Shown here: piece after piece, positions 1 to 8,146 of the stretch | Layout: the number at the start of each line of letters is the position of its first letter | Numbering within the stretch: position 1 is the stretch's first letter | Assembly: GCA_003559095.1 (NCBI GenBank) | Contig: PWMW01000187.1 | Span: 26,164 to 90,163 of the forward strand | Direction: 5' to 3' | Source: Clostridiales bacterium | GTDB lineage: Bacteria; Bacillota; Limnochordia; Darwinibacteriales; B1SED10-159 | DNA length: 64,000 nucleotides | Notes under the pieces: model-generated | Told to the model about the DNA's origin: nothing | The model's database searches: none | Seen by the model: the letters and a program-made list of their open reading frames with translations, nothing else | Made by a program: the position numbers and the translations under genes

Positions 1-820
1 CGTCCGGCAGGGCAGCTTCGTCCTCGGGATCCTGCAGAGGAGCGAACTGCGGATCCGAAGCCGCAGGAGGTGCCGTGTCCTCGGTGGCCGGAAGCAGCCT
101 AGTCACCATCTCCCGTCCAAATTCGAAGTCGATGACCTGCAGCATGACGCTGTCGACCAGATCGGCGATCTCGATCCGGAATGCAACACAGATGATGGGG
201 CCCTCAGGGCCCAAATCCAGGTCTTCATGACCCAGATCCTTGCGCTGGGTGGTCGGCGGCGAGATGTCGATCATCTGTTGGAAGAGATCGGACATGGACG
301 TGGAGGCGGAGCCCATCATCATGTTCATGGCCTCCGTGACAGCGCTGAGGTAAAGCTCATCCAAAACGTCCGGGGGGTTTTTGCCATCCTCCCCCATCAT
401 CAAACTGCCAATGACGGCGGCGTCCCGTTCCTTTATGACCAGCAAGTTGCTGCCGGATAGCCCCTTAATGTATTCCACATTCACCACAATGCAGGGTATG
501 GGATAATGATCGCGAATTACTGATGGGGGACTGACGAAGACCTCAGGAACAGTAATTTTTACCTTGCGGTTGACCATGGTACTCAAAGCCGTAGCCGCTG
601 CACCCATGGAAATATTGCCCACTTCGCTCAAGGTATCTTGTTCGATGGCACCCAGAGTGGGCAGTGACTCATCGGACTCATCGATCTGCGGGGGTTCCGT
701 GAACTCCATCTGCGACTCTTGTTTTACCGGCCCTGTCCCATCTGTATCGGCAGCAGCATCCGGTGAGGTTTTTCGGAGAAGTGCATCGATTTCTTCCTGG
801 CTCAAAAATTCTTCATTCAT
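1..820 (-). CDS. fliY: Flagellar motor switch phosphatase FliY, N-terminal part (cut by window edge)
   Basis: This gene is not in the ORF track because it runs off the left edge, but the frame is open from an ATG at 820 down to base 1 (273 codons). It begins with the CheY-P binding motif LSQEEIDALL, as FliM does. A CheC-like domain follows, with the stretch TLSEVGNISMGAAATALS and a later second half (EAMNMMMGSASTSMSDLF). The visible part ends in an acidic, Pro/Ala-rich linker; the SpoA/FliN domain expected after it would lie outside the window. The start overlaps the fliM stop by 8 bp, so the two are translationally coupled. FliY acts in the switch C-ring and, in Bacillus, dephosphorylates CheY-P. 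I am confident of the identity; the missing C-terminus is assumed. Confidence 0.93.
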   Translation of the reverse strand, partial: MNEEFLSQEEIDALLRKTSPDAAADTDGTGPVKQESQMEFTEPPQIDESDESLPTLGAIEQDTLSEVGNISMGAAATALSTMVNRKVKITVPEVFVSPPSVIRDHYPIPCIVVNVEYIKGLSGSNLLVIKERDAAVIGSLMMGEDGKNPPDVLDELYLSAVTEAMNMMMGSASTSMSDLFQQMIDISPPTTQRKDLGHEDLDLGPEGPIICVAFRIEIADLVDSVMLQVIDFEFGREMVTRLLPATEDTAPPAASDPQFAPLQDPEDEAALPD

Positions 821-1808
821 CGCTTTGTTCCCCTTCCCCGTCATCGCAGACCTCCGTGATGACCACGCCCAGACGACTCCCTAGTTTGCCTGGCGTTCCT
901 TTAAATTTGGTCAGCGACCCGATCTTGATGTCTAAGTGATCATGTTGGCCGCGATCCAACGGAATGGCATCGCCCACCTCTAGATCCAGCAGGTCTTGCA
1001 CGGTGACCGTGACCGTACCTAGTTCCACCTCAACAGGGAGAATGACTGAGCGAACTTTTTCCTTCAACTGCTGCAGTTTTTTCGGATCGGGCTGCCGCAG
1101 GGACTCGAACAGTTTATGGTGGGTCAGATCCTTCATGATCGGTTCCAACATTCGGTACGGAATGCAGAAGTTCACCATATCTTGAAAGCCATTGAACTCA
1201 AAGGAAAAGGACAACAGCACCACCACGTCCCGTTCGGCCGAACCCTGCAAAAACTGAGGATTGCTTTCTGTCTGCTGCAGACGAAAACGCAGTTCTGCCA
1301 CGTCCTGCCAGGCATCGTTCATCATCTTGCAGATGACGTCCAGAACTTGCTTGCGCAGAACCGCCAGTTCAATATCGGTCAAACCTCCAGGCCGTGCCAC
1401 CAATCTTCCAGGACCCCCACACAAGCGGTCATGGAGAAGGGCTGCGGTATCGGGGCTCAACTGGAGAATGGCACTACCTTCCAAAGGCTCGGCCGAGAAG
1501 ATCGCCAAAACGGATGGGTGCGGCAGTGAACGAACAAATTCACCGAACGTCAACTGCTCGATGGTACTGACTCGCAGATCCATGCGGGCGCGCAATTTGG
1601 CTGACATCAGCCCAGAGTAGGTTCTACAGAATTGATCATAGATGCGCTGCAGAGCCCGTACATGATCTTTGGCGAATTTATTGGGTTTGCGAAAGTCATA
1701 GCGAAGACCGGTCTCGGACGCATCGACCTCCTCTTCCTCCACTTCCACAGATTGTCCCGATGCTTTGATCAAAAGATCAATCTCTTCCTGGGATAGGACA
1801 TCATCCAT
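813..1808 (-). CDS. fliM: Flagellar motor switch protein FliM
   Basis: FliM forms the middle of the C-ring, binds CheY-P and sets rotation direction. The 331-residue product has the normal length. The N-terminal helix LSQEEIDLLIKA is the CheY-P binding motif. The CheC-like middle domain carries the conserved GGPG loop (LCGGPGRLV), and a C-terminal SpoA domain follows (VEVELGTVTVTVQDLLDLEVGD). The ATG is preceded by GGAGGTGAGC. It lies 88 bp downstream of cheW and overlaps fliY by 8 bp. The pair sits far from the main flagellar cluster at the other end of the window, where fliM-fliY would normally lie between fliL and fliO. Confidence 0.97.
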   Translation of the reverse strand: MDDVLSQEEIDLLIKASGQSVEVEEEEVDASETGLRYDFRKPNKFAKDHVRALQRIYDQFCRTYSGLMSAKLRARMDLRVSTIEQLTFGEFVRSLPHPSVLAIFSAEPLEGSAILQLSPDTAALLHDRLCGGPGRLVARPGGLTDIELAVLRKQVLDVICKMMNDAWQDVAELRFRLQQTESNPQFLQGSAERDVVVLLSFSFEFNGFQDMVNFCIPYRMLEPIMKDLTHHKLFESLRQPDPKKLQQLKEKVRSVILPVEVELGTVTVTVQDLLDLEVGDAIPLDRGQHDHLDIKIGSLTKFKGTPGKLGSRLGVVITEVCDDGEGEQSDE

Positions 1809-1896
1809 CTGAGCTCACCTCCGATACCCGGACAGCAGGAATCGTTCCCCGCCCTAGGTATCCCATATTTCTCTATCGGCAGTTGGACCGTGATTC

Positions 1897-2388
1897 TCAA
1901 GGGGTTAGCGAAGATTTTTCCAGACCATGGAACCCCAAAGAATCTTTGTCACGGACAACTGCAGCAGTATCCAAAAGAATCAACAGACGTTCTTCGATCT
2001 GCCCCACTGCCTTTACAAAATCCGCAGCCAAACCCGCTGACCGGGTGGGCGGTGGTTCCATCTGGGAGCTGGCAATGCGCTGAACCTCCACCACAGCATC
2101 CACCATCAATCCTACCCAGGTGCGATTCACATCAACGACCATAATCCGTGTATCCGGCGTCCATTCTCGCAGGGGCAGACCCAGTCGTTTGCGTAGGCAG
2201 ATAATGGGTATCACTTCCCCGCGCAGATTGGCAACTCCTGCAATGTAATGAGCAGCGTGGGGTAGCTTGGTTATGGTTTCGGGCTTGACAATCTCTTGGA
2301 CCTGCGTAATGGGAACAGCGAACTCTTCCTGATCAAGCAGGAATACTATCCACTGCTGTTCCTGTTCCACGCTTTTATCTTCAGTCAT
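1897..2388 (-). CDS. cheW: Chemotaxis coupling protein CheW
   Basis: CheW links chemoreceptors to the CheA kinase. The 163-residue product shows the family's landmarks: an N-terminal strand (QQWIVFLLDQEEFAVPI), then IVKPETITKLPHA, then the AGVANLRGEVIPII core. The region with NRTWVGLMVDAV forms the second SH3-like lobe. The start ATG has AAGGAGGTCAGAGC upstream. It lies downstream of the SLH-gene terminator and ahead of fliM, so it probably opens a cheW-fliM-fliY unit. No receptor or cheA is present in the window. Confidence 0.95.
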   Translation of the reverse strand: MTEDKSVEQEQQWIVFLLDQEEFAVPITQVQEIVKPETITKLPHAAHYIAGVANLRGEVIPIICLRKRLGLPLREWTPDTRIMVVDVNRTWVGLMVDAVVEVQRIASSQMEPPPTRSAGLAADFVKAVGQIEERLLILLDTAAVVRDKDSLGFHGLEKSSLTP

Positions 2389-2445
2389 GCTCTGACCTCC
2401 TTGTCCACCGCGGGCAGCCGCTTCTTCACCAACGACGGACCGCGG

Positions 2446-2471
2446 AAAAAAGGCACCACAGTGGTGCCTTT
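2446..2471 (-). terminator. Intrinsic terminator after the exbB-to-SLH operon
   Basis: An 11 bp perfect inverted repeat (AAAGGCACCAC / GTGGTGCCTTT) is followed on the minus strand by a run of six T. It begins 17 bases past the stop codon of the SLH/coiled-coil gene and separates that operon from cheW. Confidence 0.9.
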
Positions 2472-2487
2472 CCGTGTGCTAGTGCAT

Positions 2488-3747
2488 CTAGTTGCCGATG
2501 AAGCCCACCAGAATACCGATGGCTCCGATGAGCATACCGATGGTGGCTTGGGTCCGAAGCGACCGCTGCTGCTGCTCAGTATTGGCCTTGAATGCTCCAA
2601 AATCTTCCTGCAGTTCCATCAGCTGCCGCTCGAGACGCTGTTCGCGAATAATGGCAGTATTCATCTGCACCTGAATTTCGTCGCTAATTTGCCGGCTTAA
2701 CCGTGCCAGTTCTTCTTCAGACACGCCCACCTGTGTTTCCAGGGACTGGACCTCCGCAATTAATTGGTCCAACTCCCACTCAAGGTTGGCCCGGCCTTCG
2801 GTCTCCCGCTGAATACGTACGGCCAAGTTCTGCACATCCCGCTCAATCTTGGCACTCAGCTCCGCCAACTCATCGATTCGGACGCGATTTTGTTCCACTG
2901 TCCGCAGAAGGCCGCCATCGGCACTGGCCACAGTGCGTACCAGGCCTTCCAGCTGTTCCTGCAGGTAGGCAATATCCTCTTGGGATTGTGCCATATCGAG
3001 GGTGAGCTGTTCCGTGGTTTCCCACAAACGAACGTTTTCCGTTTCCATGACGTTGAAGACAGCGCCTTTTTCTCCCACCCAGTTCTCCAGATGATCCAAA
3101 GAATCACGCTGTAGGAGGAGCTCATCCTCTAATTGGAAGATAGCCTGCTGCACCATGTCCATATCAGATTCATAACGCTGCAGCTGATCTTGGGTTCCCG
3201 AGAGCAGACTGGCTTGGGCATCCAGGGTGGCCTGCTGCTCCACCAACGTTTGCCGATTGCGTTCCGCTTCTGCCATAAGTTCAGCTCGCAGTTTTTGCAC
3301 TTCTTCTTGGAGTTCCACCTGCGAGGCGGTGACTCGATGCATCCGCTCTTCAGTGACAGCAGCGATCCGTTGGGTTTCGCCGAGTTTTTCTTCCACTTCA
3401 TCACGCTCAGCATACCACTGCACCAGTTCGGCGCGAAATTCATTGGTCAACTCTTGAATCAGCTCGAGATCATCGATGGATCCCGTAACTTCGCCGCGAT
3501 CAATCTCATCAAGGAGGCGAGCTAATACCATGGCCAGTGTGTACCGGTCCACGGTCCGTGTCCCCTGGAATGTGCCGTCCTCAAATACAACCATGTAGCC
3601 TCGGTTGACGATCTTCTGGACAGCCTGATACGCCCAATGGTCCGTGGGCACGTCTTGGAGATCCGAAGCAAACGCAGGCGTTATTCCGAATCCGCTGACC
3701 AACATAACCAATGCTACAAACCATACAATAACTCGCTTAACCTTCAA
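2488..3747 (-). CDS. SLH-domain, coiled-coil envelope protein with C-terminal membrane anchor (Omp-alpha-like)
   Basis: The 419-residue product has four visible parts. A signal peptide covers about residues 1-27 and ends in PAFAS. One SLH domain follows at about 30-90 (DVPTDHWAYQAVQKIVNRGY, then EDGTF, then RYTLAMVLARLLD). A long heptad-rich coiled coil spans about 95-390. A short hydrophobic Gly-containing helix ends the chain (MLIGAIGILVGFIGN). This is the architecture of Thermotoga Omp-alpha, a rod that binds the cell wall through its SLH domain and sits in the outer membrane by its C-terminal helix. It is unlike OmpM/SlpA, which end in a porin barrel. It is the last gene of the exbB-exbD-tonB operon, 12 bp after the secreted-protein gene. 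A tether between peptidoglycan and outer membrane is my inference; anchoring in the inner membrane is the alternative. Confidence 0.8.
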   Translation of the reverse strand: MKVKRVIVWFVALVMLVSGFGITPAFASDLQDVPTDHWAYQAVQKIVNRGYMVVFEDGTFQGTRTVDRYTLAMVLARLLDEIDRGEVTGSIDDLELIQELTNEFRAELVQWYAERDEVEEKLGETQRIAAVTEERMHRVTASQVELQEEVQKLRAELMAEAERNRQTLVEQQATLDAQASLLSGTQDQLQRYESDMDMVQQAIFQLEDELLLQRDSLDHLENWVGEKGAVFNVMETENVRLWETTEQLTLDMAQSQEDIAYLQEQLEGLVRTVASADGGLLRTVEQNRVRIDELAELSAKIERDVQNLAVRIQRETEGRANLEWELDQLIAEVQSLETQVGVSEEELARLSRQISDEIQVQMNTAIIREQRLERQLMELQEDFGAFKANTEQQQRSLRTQATIGMLIGAIGILVGFIGN

Positions 3748-3759
3748 GTTGACCCCTCC

Positions 3760-5796
3760 TTATTCTTTAACAACAATGTCGCGACCGATGACTTCAAACG
3801 ATGGAACTTGTCCGGTAGTGTCGTAGAGATTGACATTCTGCAGCAGTACATCAGCATAGCCAGGTGCCTTGGCTCGAAAATGAATGGTGATCAACGTTCC
3901 AAAGGCCAGCGGTAGTGGCCTTTCTTCACCGCGATCGCCAGCGGCCCCCAATACACGTCCCCGTTGGTTATCCACATTGGGCATGGTCCACGAAAGGTTC
4001 ACCGGTGGCTGAACACGGTCATCAACGAACAAGGTACCGCGACTGATGTCTAGGGTTCGGCCAACGATCTCTGCCACATCGGGGTTGAAGTAAACATCGA
4101 ACGATGCCCGCTGAAAATCGGGAATATTGGTGGCCCAGATGGCAACAGAAAAGTAATCGCCAGGACGAACAGTGTCGCTGCGTTCGCCCGTGGGGCCGCC
4201 TACCCAGACCCGGGGAGTCGTCCCAGGAATCAGCACAAAGTTATTGAGTACCTGCTGACCAGCGCTGGATTCCACTCTTAGGGAATAAGGAAGGTTGCCA
4301 GATACTCCCGTGGGCTCCAAGAACCAACGCACAACCGTGGATTCGCCGGGGCCTAACGTAACAGGATACTTAATGGCACGGTCCCCTTGGGCCAACACCA
4401 GACCAATGGGATGTTCAATGCGAGCTTGAATGGAGTGAGCGGGCATACCGCCCACATTGCGCAGTTCAGCCTCTACAGCAATGGGTACCGGCCGCAGACG
4501 CTCATCTTCAATGCGCAGAGCCTCGGGACCACGCAGCTGAACCTGCAGCTTCGCCGGACTGACCACCTCAATATTCCGCGAAACCTTATTGGCCTCACTG
4601 TTGATGGCGTCCACTATTACTTCGTAGCTGATGGTTCCACTCAATTCACCACGGGGGATAATTTGCCAACTGGTTTGAATGGTTTCGCCCACATCCAAGT
4701 TGCCAAGATCCTTTTTGAGCGAACCTTCCACCAGTTCCAGTCCCCTAGGCAGACGGATATCTGCCGTCACTTCGCGAGCTTCTCCCTGACCAGTGTTCTG
4801 GATATACGCGATGATCGGGAAGCTCTGCCTATGGTCAGGATCTGCAATAATCTGAGCTGGGCTCGTGACCCCCAAGGAGAGATCGCCCGGGGCAATGGTC
4901 ACGCCGCCTAAGCCATAATGAGTGACAAATGTACGGGTAGTTCCGGGCTGCAGTGGGATGGGATCCCAAAACATGGCCATGGCACTATCCAACTCAAACT
5001 CACCCCGGCGGGTAAAATCGCGCCCGGGCTGGAAGTCAAAATTCCAAAGATCATCGGCTAGGCTGCCCCAGTTGGTAAAATAGACTCGGTCCGGGGTTGT
5101 GATCCCTGATTGGCGCAACGTGCCCTGGGCCATCACCTGCGGATTGCTCAAGGAGTCAAAGGCCTGCCAGAACTCGGGCATGTTGTGAGAGTAGAACACC
5201 GTATCCGTCAAGATCGCCTGGTCATCCACACGAAACGGAGCACCATCGTTCTCGCCCAACATGGTATCCAACATAAGACGCAGGCCCACCAAATGCGCTT
5301 CGTTATCGGTGTTATGAACCTGGTATTCGATGCGGGCCGTATCCATTAATCCAGTTGTAGTACTTCGGGCTAGACTCAATTTTTGCGTCACTTCAACGGG
5401 TCCGAGGCGCCAAACGCTGACGATGGCTCCATCGCGAACCACCGGAGCTTCGATCATGTCCCCATACAACCCGTCTCGTCCAGCCCGGCGATTGGTAGAT
5501 CCTCCGAACACCCAGTTTTGGTTACCGACCCGTACCGTGGTGTAACTGGTCCACGGATCGTCACCGCCATAGATCAGATGCTTGTTGCGATCTTCGTCCC
5601 GATCGGGATCGCCACCCGTGGTCCCCAAAGAAAACCGCCCCGTGTTGAGCTCGCGAATGTTGGCAACAATCCGAATGTATTCGTTACTGATCTGCAGGGT
5701 ATCCTGCGCTTCGTCCTGTGCCCACACCATGACCGTCGGGGCCAACAGCACTAGGAGGAGAACAACAATAGTGGTTACACTGAGCCATGGCTTCAT
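3760..5796 (-). CDS. Large secreted protein with Ig-like repeats and cohesin-like C-terminal domain
   Basis: The 678-residue product has a Sec signal peptide (hydrophobic residues 5-25, cleavage near VWAQ). Residues about 35-290 form a beta-rich region I cannot name with certainty; the string MLDTMLGENDGAPF recalls carbohydrate-processing beta-sandwich domains. Two repeats that look like CARDB/NEW3 adhesive Ig folds follow at about 310-410 and 415-520 (IAYIQNTGQGEAREV and VEAELRNVGGMPAHS). Residues about 535-675 resemble a cohesin/carbohydrate-binding fold (VRPGDYFSVAIWATNI, then ASFDVYFNPDVAEIV, then LITIHFRAKAPG). No dockerin, sortase or SLH motif is seen. It lies 25 bp after tonB and 12 bp before the SLH gene. 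The function is unknown; an envelope or surface scaffold is a guess from context. Confidence 0.7.
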   Translation of the reverse strand: MKPWLSVTTIVVLLLVLLAPTVMVWAQDEAQDTLQISNEYIRIVANIRELNTGRFSLGTTGGDPDRDEDRNKHLIYGGDDPWTSYTTVRVGNQNWVFGGSTNRRAGRDGLYGDMIEAPVVRDGAIVSVWRLGPVEVTQKLSLARSTTTGLMDTARIEYQVHNTDNEAHLVGLRLMLDTMLGENDGAPFRVDDQAILTDTVFYSHNMPEFWQAFDSLSNPQVMAQGTLRQSGITTPDRVYFTNWGSLADDLWNFDFQPGRDFTRRGEFELDSAMAMFWDPIPLQPGTTRTFVTHYGLGGVTIAPGDLSLGVTSPAQIIADPDHRQSFPIIAYIQNTGQGEAREVTADIRLPRGLELVEGSLKKDLGNLDVGETIQTSWQIIPRGELSGTISYEVIVDAINSEANKVSRNIEVVSPAKLQVQLRGPEALRIEDERLRPVPIAVEAELRNVGGMPAHSIQARIEHPIGLVLAQGDRAIKYPVTLGPGESTVVRWFLEPTGVSGNLPYSLRVESSAGQQVLNNFVLIPGTTPRVWVGGPTGERSDTVRPGDYFSVAIWATNIPDFQRASFDVYFNPDVAEIVGRTLDISRGTLFVDDRVQPPVNLSWTMPNVDNQRGRVLGAAGDRGEERPLPLAFGTLITIHFRAKAPGYADVLLQNVNLYDTTGQVPSFEVIGRDIVVKE

Positions 5797-5821
5797 CAGA
5801 AAGCATACCCCCTAAAGATGT

Positions 5822-6841
5822 CTATTCGTCGGCCCATCTCACATCGCCAAAGTAAATGGTGGCATCTTCGCCAATTAGGAACTCTACGTCCAGTGTCAAG
5901 ATATATGCTTGAGCCGCTGGCTGGAATTGCCACCTAGCTTCAATGTATCGCTCTGCTTGGTTGTCGAGCCTGGAATCACCACTGGAGCGCGCTACCACAA
6001 CACTGATGGTCTCACCGCCGGCGGTGACTGAGATCTCAAGACGTACGGTCCCTTCGGCCTCGTCGTGCTCAGCGCTCTTCGGGTACTGGGGAGCTCGTCC
6101 ATCACCGGCCACCAATGACCGACCACTGGGCGGTGGTGGCGGCGGCGGAGCCTGCTCTTCTTGGCCCTGCCCATCGGCTGTGTCTGCCGCAGCATCATCG
6201 GCTCCAGCATCGGCATCCTGTCCGGAGCCACTGGGAGCGCTGGCATCCTGGACCGTATCAGAGGACGATGGTTCCGGAGCTGGTGTGGGCCGCGGCATCG
6301 GTTCCGGCTGTGGTTCGGGATCCGGCTGCACTGGCAGGCGCTCTTCGTCAACAACCACTTCTTCACCGCGTTCACTGGTCAGAAGTTCGGCCGTGGCCGG
6401 TTCTGGCTCGGGTTCGGTAGCCGGCGGCACCTGTGGTTCTGGCTGCGCCTCCGGTTCCGGTGCCACTTCCACCTGTTCCTGACGGACTTCTGGTTCAGGC
6501 TCGGGCTGTGGCTCTGGGCGCGGCGTTGCTGGTTCTTCTGGTTCCTGTTCCTGCGGGGCCACGGCCGGCTGCTGCGGCTGCTGGGGTGATTCTTGGGGAC
6601 GAGTTTCCACTGGCGTGGGCGCGGTGGTACTTGACGCGGGGTTCGTCACTGGCGAAATTTGGCGAGCCGGCGACTGTTCGACGCGCAAAACCTGGATGGT
6701 TCCGCCCCGTTCCAAACTGGGAACATCACCTTCCAGCATTTGACCCCACTGCGGGTATGTTATGAATAATAGAGCGTGGAAAACCACAGACAAAAAGACG
6801 AACCGGCTGATTGGTTGGTCGTCACGGTCATAAGCTAGCAT
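5822..6841 (-). CDS. tonB: TonB-family energy transducer
   Basis: The 339-residue product has one N-terminal membrane helix carrying the SxxxH signature of TonB (Ser18-His22 in LSVVFHALLF), which couples to ExbB-ExbD. A very long periplasmic linker of Pro, Glu and Gln repeats (about residues 65-225) follows. The C-terminal TonB domain starts near RAPQYPKSAEHDEAEG and ends in LDVEFLIGEDATIYF. The linker is long enough to cross a periplasm. Its presence with exbB and exbD in one tight operon implies an outer membrane with a TonB-dependent client. No TonB-dependent receptor gene is in the window, so the client is unknown. Confidence 0.88.
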   Translation of the reverse strand: MLAYDRDDQPISRFVFLSVVFHALLFITYPQWGQMLEGDVPSLERGGTIQVLRVEQSPARQISPVTNPASSTTAPTPVETRPQESPQQPQQPAVAPQEQEPEEPATPRPEPQPEPEPEVRQEQVEVAPEPEAQPEPQVPPATEPEPEPATAELLTSERGEEVVVDEERLPVQPDPEPQPEPMPRPTPAPEPSSSDTVQDASAPSGSGQDADAGADDAAADTADGQGQEEQAPPPPPPPSGRSLVAGDGRAPQYPKSAEHDEAEGTVRLEISVTAGGETISVVVARSSGDSRLDNQAERYIEARWQFQPAAQAYILTLDVEFLIGEDATIYFGDVRWADE

Positions 6842-6859
6842 CCAACAGTCCCACCTTTG

Positions 6860-7264
6860 TTAACTCTCCTGCTCAACAGCTAGACCCAACTTGCTGCCAC
6901 CGACGGCCCGCACATGATCAAGGGCGCTGACCACATGCTCGTAGCGCACCTGCCGATCTGCACGAACAATGACGAAAAGGTCTGGGTTTGCCTGCAGAGC
7001 TTGTTCAATATGCGCCCGGAGTTCAGGGCCTGTAACACTGCGGCCATCAACATAGAAGGCGCCGTCTCGGTTAACGCTTACTTCGAACTGCGCCGACTGC
7101 TGCGGGACGCCGCTGACGGCGCGGGGCAGTTCCACGTCCATACCCATGGGCGTGGTCCGGATTGTGGTGAACAGCATGAAAAAGATCAGCAAAAAGAAGA
7201 CCACGTCAATCATGGGCATCATATCGGGGCGGGGAACCCGCCGTTTGGCCCGGCTAAATTCCAT
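6860..7264 (-). CDS. exbD: ExbD/TolR-family proton-channel subunit
   Basis: The 134-residue product has the usual size and layout: a short Arg-rich cytoplasmic tail, one membrane helix, and a small periplasmic domain. The conserved proton-carrying aspartate is Asp20 (MMPMIDVVFFLLIFF). The periplasmic part contains the family pattern VSVNRDGAFYVDGRSV and ends in HVRAVGGSKLGLAVE. The start overlaps the exbB stop by one base (TAATG). With ExbB it would use the proton gradient to drive TonB; TolR is the close alternative, but the next gene is a TonB. Confidence 0.92.
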   Translation of the reverse strand: MEFSRAKRRVPRPDMMPMIDVVFFLLIFFMLFTTIRTTPMGMDVELPRAVSGVPQQSAQFEVSVNRDGAFYVDGRSVTGPELRAHIEQALQANPDLFVIVRADRQVRYEHVVSALDHVRAVGGSKLGLAVEQES

Positions 7265-7878
7265 CAGTATTCACCTCGCGACTCCAAGACCGCCAACAGC
7301 TCGTTGGCTCGGCGAGTCATATCCGCTGTGTTGCGGTCAATGATGCTGTTAAGATAGGCATAGGCAGCCATGGTAGGAATAGCAATCAACAGACCGGTAG
7401 CCGTTGTGATCAGTGCTTCCGCAATACCGACACTGAGAGCCGCTGGCGCGTCAATCCCGTCCAGAGCTGCCATAACATTGAAGCTCTTAATGATCCCGGT
7501 TACTGTACCCAACAGCCCCAAGAGCGGTGAGATCGTAACGATGGTATCGAGGATGCTCATGCGGCGCTCCATGCGATGAATCTCTTCCCGGCCGATTTCG
7601 TGCATCCGTTCCTTGATCTCTTCCTTGTCACGGTCATAGTAGGCGATACCTGCTGACAAGACTGACGCCACGGGACCGCGAGATTTTTTGGTCATCTGCA
7701 TGGCTTCCAGTACCTTGCCCTGTCCCAATGACAGCTTAACATCTTCCATCAGTTCTTCGGTGTCGGTCTTGGTACGGTAAAGAAACCAAAACCGTTCAAG
7801 CATGACAGCTACCGCCAATACCGACAAAAACACAAGCGGAATCATGACTGGACCGCCCCGGACAATAAATTCAACCAT
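7264..7878 (-). CDS. exbB: ExbB/TolQ-family proton-channel subunit
   Basis: The 204-residue protein has the three membrane helices of the MotA/TolQ/ExbB family: about residues 10-28, then ILDTIVTISPLLGLLGTVTGII at about 110-132, and a third around ALITTATGLLIAIPT. It surrounds the ExbD helices to make the proton channel that energises TonB. The ATG has a GGAGGGG site upstream. It is the first gene of the five-gene operon, behind a 268 bp leader region. TolQ is possible on sequence alone; the tonB two genes downstream favours ExbB. Confidence 0.92.
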   Translation of the reverse strand: MVEFIVRGGPVMIPLVFLSVLAVAVMLERFWFLYRTKTDTEELMEDVKLSLGQGKVLEAMQMTKKSRGPVASVLSAGIAYYDRDKEEIKERMHEIGREEIHRMERRMSILDTIVTISPLLGLLGTVTGIIKSFNVMAALDGIDAPAALSVGIAEALITTATGLLIAIPTMAAYAYLNSIIDRNTADMTRRANELLAVLESRGEY

Positions 7879-8146
7879 AATACAAACCCCTCCATTACCA
7901 GTGGTTCAAATAATATCTTGATAGACTTTCGACATCGGGCGGCAATATCCTTGCACCGCCGGCCCAAATTGTCGCATTTGTAAGGATGCCCAGAACCCGC
8001 AATTGCAGGCAGCGGCATGCAGATCAACCACCAAAAGCCAGGGATCGTTAAAACTCGTTCCACCGCTGTCAACTCATTGTACGTTGATACCTATTCGATA
8101 GCAGCGCGTACGCTTAGAGGGTACGTATATGAGCCTGGGGAATAAA
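7879..8146. other. Leader/intergenic region ahead of exbB with a stem structure
   Basis: This 268 bp gap holds no convincing gene; the overlapping 76-codon ORF at 7842-8072 is a shadow of exbB. At 7930-7974 the minus strand can fold into an outer CGACA/TGTCG stem enclosing a GGCGG/CCGCC hairpin, ending about 50 bases before the exbB start. The placement suggests a 5' UTR regulatory element, but it matches no riboswitch class I know. Confidence 0.5.
8046..8073 (-). promoter_or_regulatory. Possible promoter for the exbB operon
   Basis: A perfect -35 hexamer TTGACA (8068-8073, minus strand) is followed after 16 bp by a weak -10, TAACGA (8046-8051). It is the best candidate in the gap between the PHP gene and exbB and would give a leader of about 160 nt. 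The poor -10 keeps confidence low. Confidence 0.3.

Noticed and set aside
7842-8072. 76-codon minus-strand ORF overlapping the exbB start
   Set aside because: It overlaps the exbB coding start in another frame, has no family signature and no clear ribosome binding site.
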